DNA from: Sternotherus odoratus
Lineage: Eukaryota > Chordata > Testudines > Kinosternidae
Length of the DNA: 64,000 nt
Reading direction: 5' to 3'
NCBI GenBank assembly: GCA_032164245.1
Contig: JAVMKO010000021.1
Coordinates: forward strand, 10,112,285-10,176,284
Shown here: in pieces, positions 1-9,850 of the stretch
How the letters are laid out: each line of letters begins with the position of its first letter
Numbering within the stretch: position 1 is the stretch's first letter
Program-made: the position numbers and the translations under genes
The notes under the pieces: generated by a model
The model's database searches: none
What the model saw: the letters and a program-made list of their open reading frames with translations, nothing else
What the model was told of the DNA's origin: nothing

Positions 1-500
1 TGGTGGGGTGGGTGGGGGGGATGGGACGAGCAGCCAGGGCTAGCTGGGGAGGGGGTGGGCAGCTTCTGGGCTGGCTCCCAAGGGGCAGGAAAGCCCAGAT
101 CCTTACAGGTATTTAGGCTCTTAATTCCCATTGATAGCTGTGGGAATCCGAGACCTAGATCCCTTGAAGGAGCTGGGCCGAAGTGACTGGATGAACTAGA
201 CCAGCAGTCTGGGCCTCGGCTGGCTGCGTCACTGATCACAAGGCCCTGACCCGCGTGTGCTGGCTGGGGAGATCGGGGGGACTCGAGCCCTGTTTTGGTG
301 CCTTCCTTTCCGTTTTGTGGGGCGTTCTGTAGCCCCTGCTGGGACGGGGCAATCGTAGACTGGGGCAGTCTCTGCAGGGGGAGCCATGGGACTCTTTCAA
401 TTAGGTGGATGTGGAAGAAACGGGGAGCTCGGGGTGAATGTCTAGAGAGCAGTGGGAGAGGCGCAGGGGGAGGGCAGGGGGAGCTCTTGCATTAGACTCG
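1..500. other. Noncoding flank, G-rich start
   Basis: No gene is seen. The first 60 bases are very G-rich on the plus strand. Around 100-150 there is a weak copy of a dispersed motif related to 'ggtatttaggctcttaa', which recurs in other forms near 7170, 25510 and 30400 and is probably an old repeat fragment. The open frame from 295 has no recognisable domain. Confidence 0.5.
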
Positions 501-1475
501 CAGTGGTTCTCAAACTTTTTATATTGGCGACCCCTTTTGAACACCAAGCCCCCCCCATTAGAAATGAAACACACATTTTTTATATTTAACACTGTTAAAC
601 ACGATTTAAACCCTAGTGCTGCAAATGAATTTTGTCCCTGCTTTTCTCACGGCTTTTCAGTCAAGAGTGAAACATATTTTTAGAAAAAGATTTACTTAAA
701 AATAACTTATTTTAATACTTGACCGTAATGAATGACCTGAAACAATCGGGGGTCATTGTTCACAGCCTGGTGTAGGGATCGGGGTTGGGGAGTGCAGGGG
801 CTCTCAGCCCAGCAGGGCTTGGGGTCAGGGCTTGCAGTAATCTTGGGGCTCAGGCTCACAGCCGGCTTCTGGCACTGGAGTTTGGGGGTCGGGCTCCTGG
901 CTCGCAGCCCCACCGCTGCGCTGGGGCTGGGGCTCTCAGCCCTGCCAACCTGGCACCCCGGGGTCGGGGATCCCCCCGCCACTCCGGAGTCGGGGCTGGC
1001 ATCCCTGCCAATCTGCCCGGGGCTCGCAGCCCAGCCGCCCCGGGGTAGGGGCTCGCCAAGCCACTCTGCCCCGGGGTCGGAGCTCTGGGCTTGCAGCCCC
1101 CCCACTCCGCCCCGGGGTCAGCGCTCTCAGCCCAGCCGCCCTGCTGCCCCGGGGTTGGGGCTCTGGGCTTGCAGCCCCGCTGCTCCGGGACCCAGCCGCC
1201 CCGGGGTCGGGGCTCGCAGCTCAGCCGCCCCACAGCTCCGCCCCGGGGTTGGGGCTCGGAGCCCCACTGCTCTGCTTGGGGCTTGCCGCTCTGCCCCGGG
1301 GATCAGGGCTGGAGCCGGCAGCCCGCTGCAGTGGCTGGGTCGCCTGCTGCGGGGATTGGGGCTGGAGCCCGCAGCCCACCAGGGGGGTCGGGGCAGGAGT
1401 GGGCAGCCCGCCCTGGGGATCAGGGCTCGCGACACCCACAAAAGCGGGCCGTGACCCCCAGTTTGAGAACCATTA
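501..1475. mobile_element. hAT-type nonautonomous DNA transposon, GC-expanded
   Basis: The left end reads CAGTGGTTCTCAAACT and the right end reads AGTTTGAGAACCATTA, so the termini are inverted repeats of the hAT (Charlie-like) type. Both ends continue into a 'gacccc'-like motif, which is shared with the element at 4147-4458. The 8 bases outside each end (tagactcg and gaggctgg) match at 5 of 8 positions, consistent with a decayed 8-bp target duplication. No transposase frame is visible. The interior is dominated by a GC-rich degenerate tandem array, which explains the long open frames on both strands here. The right boundary is uncertain by one or two bases. Confidence 0.75.
940..1430. repeat. 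Degenerate GC-rich minisatellite inside the hAT element
   Basis: Motifs such as 'ccccggggtcggggctc' and 'gcagcccagccgcccc' recur about every 30-45 bases with substitutions and length changes. The array produces long open frames in several phases on both strands (for example 756-1454 plus and 856-1233 minus). These frames translate to Gly/Ala/Pro/Ser-rich low-complexity sequence and should not be annotated as genes. Confidence 0.7.
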
Positions 1476-1578
1476 GAGGCTGGCGTGAACTCTTGATATG
1501 GGAGCCAGCGGCCTTTAAGGGTGAGGGGTATGAGACAGCCTGTGGGATAGAGCCCTGGGGGACACTTGGATGGGGACA

Positions 1579-1592
1579 GCACCCCCTAGTGC
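1579..1592 (-). promoter_or_regulatory. CTCF-like motif (weak)
   Basis: The minus strand reads a CTCF-type core (gcactagggggtgc) that agrees with CCASYAGRKGGCRS at about 12 of 14 positions. It is a motif match only. Binding depends on the flanking bases and chromatin, which cannot be judged here. Confidence 0.3.
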
Positions 1593-1754
1593 TGACGTGA
1601 GGTATCTGGGGATGGGGGGTTCTGGTTACGTCGGTGATGCCATGATGTTTACAGCCGGGGCCGGCCCGGGAGAGCGCTCAGCCTCCTGCCTGTGGAGCTG
1701 CTGTGCATCAGACCAAACCAAACTACAAGATCCATCCCTGCTCCAGTTGAAGTT

Positions 1755-1785
1755 GTCTCTGTCTCTCTCTGTCTCTCTCTCTCTC
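1755..1785. repeat. (CT)n/(GTCT)n microsatellite
   Basis: A polypyrimidine tract of alternating CT with interspersed GTCT units. It is a simple sequence repeat with no other feature attached. Confidence 0.85.
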
Positions 1786-2989
1786 GTTCCCTGCATGAAG
1801 CTGTAAGGAAACTCTGCTCAGAGTGTGATGGAGAAGCAGTGGGTCAATAAATCTCCCCCCTGCACTGACGTGCCGGGAATAATCTGTGTCCAGGCCAGAG
1901 GGTGGACAGCAAAGCAGTCCAACACTTCCCTCTCCCCAGCACTGTTCATTTAAACCTCTCCTGAGTGACCCTAATCTCTGTGTGTGGGTTGGAGCCACGG
2001 ATTCTCCTTGTCCCCACTCATTGCTCATTCCCTGCCTGTCCCTCTGCATTGTCTTTGCTTTCAGAAGCCGTTGGCCCCAGGAGGTCAACATTACTAATGG
2101 AAAATCAACTCCTTTCTGCTTGTGCTCTCCTCTCCAGAGCCCTGGATAAATCACCATCTCAGGCCACGGCCTCACGCCCCCGCGGGCTGTGCTGGCGATG
2201 GGGCTGGATGCGCCAGTGTTCGCAGTTGCTCAGAGGTTGGAGACGCCTGGCAGCCTGGCCAGGGGAAGGCAGGTTCTGCTGCGGACAGGACGTTAGGAGA
2301 GACGATGGTTGGCCGTGCCGGGACGGGGTGTCTTAGTGTTGGACACGCTGGCCATGGGCAGAGCAGAGCTGTTCTCACTGCCCGTCAGGCCAGGTCGCTC
2401 TCACGAGTGCCAGCTGAGGAGTACCAAAGGCAGAGAGTCTCTCCGAGGGAGGAGAGAGCTGGGGCAGAAAGTCCTTCAGGGATAGCACTGAGGGAGCTCA
2501 GGCTGGGTACGGTTCTGCTCCTGGCTCTGTTAGTTAAGGATAAAGGACAAAGCCAGAGCCTCAGGAAGGAGGCTCCAAGCAGGAACCCAGAGCCCTGCCC
2601 CCCATTCCCATTGCTGGCAGATTGTTCTCCTGCCGATGGTGAAGAAGGGTCCCCTAGGGCCCTGCCTTGCTGCCCCCCAAATATAATGTAACCAGGCCTC
2701 CTACCCAAGCCTTCCCACATCTCTATCTGCTGCACCACACAGCTGTTTGAGCTTTTACTGTGGCCATGGTGGTAGATCTCCGAGCCTCCTTTTCCAAGAG
2801 CACAGGTCCCGAGCCCTTGGGCAAAGGAGCAGATGCTGTACAGGGTCTCTGACACACAGCTGAGGAGCTGTGATTCCATCCAGCAGAAGGCAGAGGTGGG
2901 CAGATGCCCTCGCTAGTTAATTCCGGTGCTAATCCCCAAGCCATGTTCCGCTCTTTTCGAGAGAGGCTGTCCAAGTGAGTCCTTTACGC

Positions 2990-3145
2990 CTCACTGCAGT
3001 CCTCAAAGGTGGTAGGGATTCTGCTGCTCTTGTTCCCAGAGAGGTGAAATCGCTTGCTCACGGTGCGTCAGCACAAGAGCCAGAAATGCAACCCAGGAGA
3101 CCTGCCTCCCCCTCGGCCTTTGCTGTAAACCATTAGCACATCCCC
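2990..3145 (-). repeat. MIR/CORE-type SINE fragment
   Basis: Read on the plus strand, this has the order typical of an antisense tetrapod MIR/CORE-SINE: 'gagaggtgaaatcgcttgc', then 'agccagaaatgcaacccaggagacctg', then a remnant of the tail around 'aaccattagcac'. It is diverged. Confidence 0.5.
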
Positions 3146-4054
3146 CTCCCGAAAATATCTAGCCCGAGGGCTGCATCTGAGCTCACCATGGTTCATTCCA
3201 TCCCAAACCACACCTGCTCTGATTCAGCGCACTCTAGCGAAGGCGGCCTCCCTGCGGAGTTCATTTTACACAGTGTGGCTGGCTGGATGCTTCCGCTCAG
3301 CTGGGTGCCTGCGTGTGAGTCGCTGGTTATCGCCTGCAAAGTAAAAGTAAAAAAAAAAGAGAAATCAAGAGGCTCTTTGCCAAGGTGACTCTCACAGAGA
3401 TAAGGGGGGCAGGTTCTGATCTCACTGACACTCCAGTAGCCTCCGCGGAAATCAACGGAGCTCGCGACTGGTGCAGCTGAGATCCGCATCTACGCGCCTG
3501 CAAATTGAACATGAGGAAGGTGACTCCAAGGTGACCTCTTGAGTTGCGTGGCCCTCTGGCCAACCCGAGCTAGGCAGTCAGCTGCCACCCCGACACCGCA
3601 AAGAGGTCAGTATCCCGGGAAGATTCCCGGCTCCTGGTGATGGAGCTCAGGAGTAGATGTAACCTGTAATTACCAGCCTGAGCAGCCGCTGAGCGGTGCA
3701 GGGTTATTGAACTCCAATCAATGGCTGGCTGGGGATCCCGGGGATAATTAGAGAGTGGAGCAGGTTGTATGTCAATAGAGCACAATGCTAATTCTCAGAG
3801 CTACTGGAGGCAGAGTTCAGGGGGAGGGAGCGCTCCTTATTGTTCCAAAGGACTGGGAAGAAGAGATCAAAACACCAATGGTCCATGAGAAACCCCCGCT
3901 CATAATTAGCAGGAGCACGTTAACTAACCAAACCCATCAAACTTAGCTCGGCACTGCAAGGAAAGGCAATCTATTACCGCGACTACGATTTCACATATAG
4001 GGCAGAGCACAGCCTGGACCTCTATCTATGACAGTAGCACCAGCTCAGATCACC
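3146..4054. other. Noncoding, unassigned
   Basis: No gene or confident repeat is seen. There are short A-runs near 3350 and AT-rich patches around 3900-4000. Open frames here lack family motifs. Confidence 0.45.
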
Positions 4055-4146
4055 CTAGACTCATGGAAATGTGGGGCTGGAAGAGTCCTCAAGAAGTCCT
4101 GAAGTCCAGCCCTCCACACTGAGGCACGACTAAGTATCCTCTAGAT

Positions 4147-4458
4147 CAGCCGTTCTCAAACTTGTTGAGAGCGCGACCCCTTTTTCTGCTCCGGCGGCGC
4201 GGCGCGACCCCTCCATGTCCACCGAAAAGCCGCCGAATTCAATACAGGTGCGGACCCCACTGCGCCCCGGCCCCAGGGGGGCTCCCGGCTGTGCCCTGGC
4301 CCCAGTCCCGGCCGCGGGCGGGCTCCCGGCTGCAGACCCGGTCCCTGCAGCTGTGGCGGCGGTGGCGGGGTGCCGGCGGCGGCAGGAGCTCGCGACCCCC
4401 TGGGGAGCGCTCGGCGACCCCCCCCGGGGGGTCGCGACCCCCAGTTTGAGAAACCCTG
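4147..4458. mobile_element. hAT-type MITE with perfect 8-bp target duplication
   Basis: The termini are CAGCCGTTCTCAAACT and AGTTTGAGAAACCCTG. The flanking octamer ctctagat occurs at 4139-4146 and again at 4459-4466, a perfect 8-bp target-site duplication as expected for hAT integration. Removing the element and one octamer restores continuous CR1 sequence, so it inserted into an already resident CR1. The 312-bp interior is GC-rich, has no transposase frame and shares its subterminal 'gacccc' motif with the longer element at 501-1475. Confidence 0.92.
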
Positions 4459-5010
4459 CTCTAGATCATCCCTGGGAGCTGTTTGTCCAGCCTGTTCTTA
4501 AAAACCAACAATGATGGCGCTTCCACAACCTCCCTAGGGAATTTGTTCCAGTGCTTAAGTACATTACAGGGAGGAAGTTTTTCTTAACGTCTAACTTAAA
4601 TCTCCCTTGCTGCAGTTTAAGCCCATTGCTTCTTGTCCTGCTCTCAATGGACGAGGAGAACAATTTATCACCCTTCCTCTCTCGAGCAACATTTTACGAC
4701 TGTTCTCATCCCCCACCCCCGTCGTCTTCTCCACACTAAACCCATTTTTTTCACTCTTCCCCGTTGGTCATGCTTTCTAGGCCTTTCATCATTTTTGTTG
4801 CTCTCCTCTGGGCTTTCTCCAGTTTGTCCACATCTTTCCCAAAGGGCAGTACCCACAGTTGGACCCGGTACTCCAGTTGAGACCTTTTCCGGGTTGAGTA
4901 GAGCGGAAGAATTCCTTCTCGGCTCTTACATCCAACACTCCTGCCAAGACATCCCGGAAGGCCCTTTGCTTTTCTTTTTTGCAACCGTGTGACGTGGCTG
5001 AGATATTTGC

Positions 5011-5109
5011 TTTGGGATCTGTTCTGACCCTCCCCCTGGATCCTTTGGGATCTGTTCTGACCCTCCCCCTGGATCCTTTGGGATCTGTTCTGACCCTCCC
5101 CCTGGATCC
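5011..5109. repeat. 33-bp minisatellite, three identical copies, within CR1
   Basis: Three exact copies of a 33-bp unit that starts tttgggatctgttctg lie end to end at 5011-5043, 5044-5076 and 5077-5109. The unit comes from the CR1 body. Because 33 is a multiple of three, the minus-strand frame stays open and shows an 11-residue repeat (RIQGEGQNRSQ). The lack of divergence between copies points to a recent slippage or unequal-exchange event. Confidence 0.95.
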
Positions 5110-5194
5110 TTTTCTGCAGTGTTCCTTCTGAGGCTGTCATTCCCCGTCTTCTTGTATTTGTGCTATGGATTGTTCCGTACTACGGGGAGTACTT

Positions 5195-5400
5195 TGTATT
5201 TATGTATTCTGTGCTTTGCAGACACATAGTGAGAGACAGTCATTGCCCCCAGTAGACTGCAGCTGGGAGGAAGGACTGTTATCAGCAAAGAGGAACTAAG
5301 GGAGGCACCCAAAATCGCATGGCAGAGCCAGGATTAGAATCCCAGTCTCCTAGGCCAGTTCCTGATCCACTACACACCACGCTGCCTCTCTGACTTGTCT
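5195..5400 (-). repeat. MIR/CORE-type SINE, antisense
   Basis: The plus strand shows 'gacagtcattgcccc', then 'ggcagagccaggattagaatcccagtctcctag', then 'gatccactacacaccacgctgcctc'. This is the usual order of an antisense MIR/CORE-SINE in sauropsids. Confidence 0.65.
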
Positions 5401-6375
5401 GGAGGCTGAGGATAGAGGGAGTAAAACAGGGCACCCAATCTTTGTCCCAGTCCTGGGGCCACATCAGCAATTTGCCACCAGGCTGAGGGGCGGTCCCAAA
5501 TCTGCCTCAGACAGCAGAGCTCAGCAGTTCTCCTGCCTAGAGGAGACCTGGGTAGGATAGTAATTTGGTTTCTGCCCTCTGCGATGCACAAAGAGACCTG
5601 AACAGAGTTGTCTTCCTGTCTGGTTTTATACATGAGGGCTTGCGGAAACTGCAAGTCTCTAGGGACCAGCTGAGAAACCGTAGGGGAGCTTCCCCGGTGA
5701 AAGTTGATGGGCTGGGAAGGGCGGCTAGGGCTGGCTGTTGAAAGGTCTTGTTCTCATTAACATCTCTTTAAAACCGGCACTTGGGAAGAAGATTGTCCTA
5801 CTTAAAGATATAGCACCCCCGCCCCTTCAGTTGCAGGTTGTTCTCCTCTCTAAATCATCCCAGGAGTTCTCCCACCAAAGCCAGGGAGACGAGAGGACAT
5901 TTCTGATGGGTTTTTGGGGGGTCTGCCTTAAAGAAGCCAAAAGGCGCACATCTGCTTTCCCTTCTCAGGCCGTTTATAGAGATGGTCAGTCCAAGGATAA
6001 TACTGACCTAAGCTACTCCAGATCCGTTCAAACAGGTTTGGCTCGGCTCAAGATGTAGCAATGCCTGCGGGGACTTGGATTCTCCGCAGACCACCCTATG
6101 GGTCAAAGATTGGGGTGACTGCAGGTCATGTGGGAAAACGCCATGGACGGCTTTGCAGGGCACCTCTTGATTAAAATGTTCCCCGATACATAGACGTGGA
6201 GCTGAGAATGGAGAACTCACTGCACATGTGGGCTCACAAGAGAACAGGGGTCGGAGCAGCTGTTGTCACTGGACCACTCTAGCTTTTTCCCCAGGCAATG
6301 AGCTAATCTGAGTCTGAGAATTACAGGAAGGTGGGGGACAGTGAGGTCTGTGAAATTAATAGACTGTTAACGATC
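5401..6375. other. Noncoding, nothing recognised
   Basis: No gene, RNA gene or clear repeat is seen. Open frames are short, overlap on both strands and have no motif. Confidence 0.4.
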
Positions 6376-6378
6376 TTC

Positions 6379-6400
6379 GGGGGCGGGGGGGCGGGGGAGG
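6379..6400 (+). other. Potential G-quadruplex tract
   Basis: G runs of 5, 7, 5 and 2 bases are separated by single C or A bases. The longer runs can be subdivided, so an intramolecular G-quadruplex could form. No gene start is attached to it. Confidence 0.55.
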
Positions 6401-7110
6401 AAGAGAGAATGTTGGTCAGGCAAATGGTGCCAGCCACACTGAAAGAGATCAGAAGCACTCTTATGGAAATGAAATTCACGAGATAACACCCTATTGCGCG
6501 AGGAGTTTTAATGAGCCATGCGTCTAAGTGGAGAAAATGGAGCCTATTACAAAGCGGATGAATGGAGTTCTTTCCGCAACTGCCACGAATCCACTTGTTA
6601 AATGGCCGCTGCGAGCTTAGATGAGGCCCGACACTTCGATTCAGGGTGGGAGTGGGAGGCAGTCGTTAGGAACCCGCATAATATTGAAGATGTTTAACTG
6701 AAGGAGTTTTTTTTAAAGATTGTAACAAATCCATTGCCACGTAAGAAGCTTCTTTTGTTACTCCTGCTGCGTGGCATAGCACTCAGATTCTGCTATGCTC
6801 AGAACACAGGCAACCTGCCACTCGAGACTCTCCATTGGCTTAGCAGTACTGGGCTTTGGACACACAGCTGAGGAGTCCCGAGTCCATCCTACTGAGGGCA
6901 GTGGGACACGGGTTTATAAAACACACACTCGCGCACACACACATACTAATGGTTGGCTGCAATGATACTCCTTTTCACATATATAGCACCTTTCCTGGCA
7001 GGAGTTCAAGGTGAGAGAGAATTGATTGAATTGTCTTTGTTGGATACTTTTATAGCCCCTGTTCCTGCATTATCGGAGCGCCTCGTCATGGATTCATCAG
7101 GCAACGCCCC
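6401..7110. other. Noncoding; includes CA-rich simple repeat
   Basis: No gene is seen. At about 6919-6946 there is a short imperfect (CA)n tract. The segment 6470-6620 is AT-richer than its surroundings and carries several ATTA-type cores. It could be a conserved noncoding element, but nothing in the sequence alone proves it. Confidence 0.4.
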
Positions 7111-7114
7111 TGTG

Positions 7115-7210
7115 TGGGAGGGATGTGTAGTTATCCCCATGTTACAGATGGGGAGCTGAGGTCCAGATCCTCAAAGGTCTTTGGGTGCCTAACTCCCATT
7201 GGAATGAACA
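7115..7210 (-). repeat. Short SINE-derived tail fragments
   Basis: 'ttatccccatgttacagatggggagctgagg' is the antisense MIR/CORE core. It is followed by 'atcctcaaaggtctttgggtgcctaactcccattgg', a dispersed motif seen elsewhere in the window. Confidence 0.5.
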
Positions 7211-7261
7211 GCTCATCCGTAGGTCTCACAGCACTACACAGCGGTCACGCTTGCTCTGCCT

Positions 7262-7640
7262 CTTCCCACCCCTTTTCCCTCCTAGGGAAAAAGTTTTTCC
7301 TAATATCCAACCTAAACCTCCCCCACTGCAACTTGAGACCATTACTCCTTGTTCAGTCATCTGGTACCACTGAGAACAGTCTAGATCCATCTTCTCTGGA
7401 ACCCCCTTTCAGGTAGTTGAAAGCAGTTATCAAATCTCCCCTCAGTTTTCTCTTCTGTAGACTAAACAATCCCAGTTCTCTCAGCCTCTCCTCATAAGTC
7501 ATGTGCTCCAGCCCCTCAATCATTTTTATTGCCCTTCTCTGGACTCTTTCCAATTTCTCCACATCCTTGTAGTGTGGGGCCCAAAACTGGACACAGTACT
7601 CCAGATGAGGCCTCCCCAATGCCGGATAGAGGGGAATGGT
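7262..7640 (-). mobile_element. CR1 LINE 3' fragment
   Basis: Plus-strand landmarks are 'ccctaggg...aagtttttcctaatatcc', 'cctcataagtcatgtgctcc', 'ctctggactctttcc' and 'ctggacacagtactcc', all diagnostic of an antisense CR1. The minus-strand frame 7353-7676 contains [20 protein letters not shown] and [14 protein letters not shown], which belong to the C-terminal end of the CR1 ORF2 protein. The fragment lies directly downstream of the B30.2 pseudogene. Confidence 0.9.
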
Positions 7641-7721
7641 GAATAGGATGGTGGTGGCTAGAGGAGGCCATTTCATGAGGACAGACAGAGCACCTCAGGC
7701 ACTCAGTGTGAAACAGGGGGG

Positions 7722-8207
7722 TCAGAATAGAAAAGTGAGGGGTCTGATAAATAGGCGGATTCTTTCCCCGGCGCAAGAGGCCTTCGGGAAAGTGAAGATT
7801 GGGTCCCCATTATCAGCCTCGAAAAACGCCACCCGCCCCTCTTCGTAGTTCAGATAAACCTGCGAGGTACCTGGCTTAGGGACAAGGGGGTGCCATGCTC
7901 AGGGGCTGTGAGACCCCAGCACTGACCCATTCTGCACTCCCCAGCCCAGATCCCCTGCTCAGGGTTAAAACGGATCCTTCCCTCCCTGCTCATAGGTTCT
8001 CTGGCCACCCCTACAGCCCAGCATCCCCCCTCTGCCTTCACCTCCACCTCCCAGTAATGTCTGCCTGAGGTGAATCCCACACAGCTCAGCATCAAATCTC
8101 CCGGGGTTGTTGGGCAGAGTCTGTCATTTGTCTGCCAATGCCACGTTTAACCGATCCGCAGACGGGATAAGTTGGCGATGGGCTGTCTGGATCCAAAGTC
8201 TCATCCG
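7722..8207 (-). pseudogene. PRY-SPRY (B30.2) terminal exon of TRIM/butyrophilin-like gene, frameshifted
   Basis: This is the only host protein relic in the window. The minus strand has a splice acceptor (ttctctctgcag, ending at 8208), then a PRY part with TLDPD, a degraded GSVKRG for the usual SV+WG, and then in another frame the SPRY core GFTSGRHYWEVEV, WAVGVARE, FNPEQGIWA and QCWGLT. After VPR near 7857 the frame shifts again to VYLNYEEGRVAFFEADNG, PIFTFP and GERIR, ending in a stop at 7722-7724. The motif order is exactly that of a B30.2 domain encoded in one exon. There are at least two frameshifts (about 8100 and about 7858, where several bases of the VPSRIRV region are lost), so no functional protein can be made. 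No RING, B-box, coiled-coil or immunoglobulin exon was recognised upstream, so the parent family (TRIM39/RFP-like or BTN-like) stays open. Confidence 0.9.
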
Positions 8208-9290
8208 CTGCAGAGAGAATCAGAGCGTGAGGGGCGGATCTCAGGCCTGGGTGGGGGTCTGATCATGTCAGTGACAGAACCTGCCCCAGCTGGGGCGTGA
8301 GCCAGGTAATCTCCTCCCTGAATCCAGGTCAGATTTACCAAGCTCTGAAGGGGGAGCAGATCTGAGATCTCAGCAATGTGCGGGGGGTGGGGAGAGAGAT
8401 TCACGCCCCTGACCGAGACAATTCAGTGAGAGAGGGAGAGGATCAGCTCCGCTGAGCCCCAAACCCAAAGTCTGATTCTTAGTTGTTCCATTCTTGTGCT
8501 TGGGGGGAAGGCAAAGGGGGGTTAGAGGGAGATGGGTTTAGGCCACCTTTGTTCTTTCTTTGTTCTACCTGGCCCTGGGTGTAAGTTACAGAGGGCTTAG
8601 GCTGCTGACAGTGGTCCAGGTTGTGAGCTCTGCCCTGTGAGGATTGGGCCCCTGGTCCACAACATCAAACCCCTGAGGAACGGAGAGGCTGAGTTTAACA
8701 TAAGATGTCCTGTGTAGATCTCCCCCCGCGTTTCAGATTAGCCAAAGTAATTTAGAGAGAGAAAAATGAACCCTCAGGATCCTATAAATTAAGGCTGGAA
8801 TTGTTCCATATTTCCCAGCGTAACTTTAAATAATAATAATAAAAAAGACCAACAACACACAAGCCTTTTGTATAAAGCTGCCAAGAGCTTTCGGCAAGAG
8901 GACTTTATAGTCCCAAACACCATAAAGCGGAGTCCAAATTACCGAACACTCATTTAAAACAATTACACCATTTATCTTCGGTTATTAAAAAAGATTGTTC
9001 ATGGTGGGTTTTTTAAAAAAAAGTAAGGATTTTTTTTTGGGTAGTTCAGTTTTTCTAGCCCCGAGGGAGCCCTGGTGCTGAGCTATGCAGCCCTCCGGCT
9101 GGCTTGAGATGGGTGGAGAGGGGCTGGGGGAAAACGCCCTCGGAGCTTGGACCATACAGCACTCTGGGGTGGCTACTTTGAGGCTTCAAGTGTGAATTTG
9201 CTATATCGAATGGAAGGCAATGACAGGCAAACCCAGCAGGAGCAGCCCAGGCGGGGATTGGAATTTGGACAACAGATCCCAGGGATGTGT
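8208..9290. other. Noncoding; upstream side of the B30.2 pseudogene
   Basis: If the pseudogene kept introns, the preceding intron and exons would be here, but no coding exon is recognisable. AT-rich simple stretches occur at 8825-8850 and 8985-9050. Confidence 0.4.
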
Positions 9291-9294
9291 GCGG

Positions 9295-9495
9295 GCTTGT
9301 CCACACAAGGGATCTAATTCAGATTGAAGGAGGGCGTGAATTTAAAGTGGAAAAGCGGCACCTGATTAACTCCCTGTGTGGATGCTCTGAATCCGTTTCC
9401 ACAGTGGATTAAGTGAATCTGGAACAAGGCACTGTCGCTCCAGATAAGCACATCAAACAGGAAATTAATCCGGAATAACTCCTGATACAGAGAAG
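9295..9495. repeat. Foldback-type MITE-like repeat (low certainty)
   Basis: The segment opens with 'gcttgtccacacaaggga', contains 'ctccctgtgtggatgctc' and ends near 'aattaatccggaata'. This resembles a nonautonomous foldback repeat of turtles that starts with 'gtccacaca' motifs and has internal symmetry. Boundaries are approximate and no target duplication was identified. Confidence 0.45.
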
Positions 9496-9504
9496 CCCTT
9501 AGCC

Positions 9505-9660
9505 AAGGCCTGGTCTAAACATACAAAAGTTGTGTAGCTGCAACTACAGTGAAGCAGGACAATCCCTAGTGTAGTTGCAGGTGTACCGGTATGAAGGTGT
9601 ACACACTGTTATAGCTGTTCCACCATGGGATGGAGAATAAGCGACTTATAATCGACTTAG
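9505..9660. repeat. Foldback-type MITE-like repeat (low certainty)
   Basis: It starts 'caaggcctggtctaaacatacaaaagttg' and contains 'ccctagtgtagttgcaggtg', resembling the common turtle repeat that begins 'aaggcctggtctacac'. It is diverged and its right end is unclear. Confidence 0.5.
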
Positions 9661-9714
9661 TGCATTTGCAAATCCCGTTCTAGGGCTGTGTGTGAGGTCG
9701 CCTGCAGGTTAGAC

Positions 9715-9850
9715 GACAGGATTATTGAGTTCAGTTCTTAGCTCTGCCAGTGACATGTGGCGCAAGTTACTTCACCTCTTTGTGCCTCCGTTTATCCCTG
9801 TTTCAAAGGGGATAACACTCCTCCCCCGGGTTCCAGGGTTGTTCGGAGGG
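9715..9850 (+). repeat. MIR/CORE-type SINE, sense
   Basis: 'agctctgccagtgac', then 'gcaagttacttcacctctttgtgcctccgttta', then 'aggggataacactcc' follow the sense order of a MIR/CORE-SINE core. Confidence 0.65.

Larger units (their letters stand above)
1476..2985. other. Noncoding, unassigned
   Basis: No gene is recognised. The stretch holds a CTCF-like motif near 1579, a CT microsatellite at 1755, and a plus-strand AATAAA near 1846 that alone does not define a transcript. A short piece near 2850-2893 ('gacacacagctgaggag' followed by a tccatcc motif) recurs at about 6858-6902, so both are probably parts of one unidentified dispersed repeat. Confidence 0.45.
4055..5190 (-). mobile_element. CR1 LINE 3' end, interrupted by a hAT insertion
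   Basis: On the plus strand the sequence follows the reverse of a CR1 3' end. It runs from the terminal 'catggaaatgtggggctgg' through 'aagaagtcctgaagtccagcc' and 'cctgttcttaaaaaccaac' to 'ctgggctttctccagtttgtccacatcttt' and the 'gtactttgtatttatg' portion. The minus-strand frames at 4751-5140 carry the matching C-terminal ORF2 remnants, such as LEYRVQLW for the usual LEYCVQFW. The element is 5'-truncated, as is usual for CR1. It is split at 4147-4458 by a hAT element and contains a small tandem expansion at 5011-5109. Confidence 0.9.

Noticed and set aside
756..1454. Long open frame (232 codons) and overlapping frames on both strands
   Set aside because: It is Gly/Ala/Pro/Ser low complexity produced by a GC-rich tandem array within a hAT element; there is no domain, and similar-length frames occur in other phases.
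1840..1860. AATAAA as the end of a gene on the plus strand
   Set aside because: No exon or coding sequence precedes it, and isolated AATAAA is expected by chance in 64 kb.
4162..4514. Ala/Pro/Arg-rich frames near a CpG-rich block
   Set aside because: They lie within the GC-rich interior of the hAT MITE at 4147-4458.
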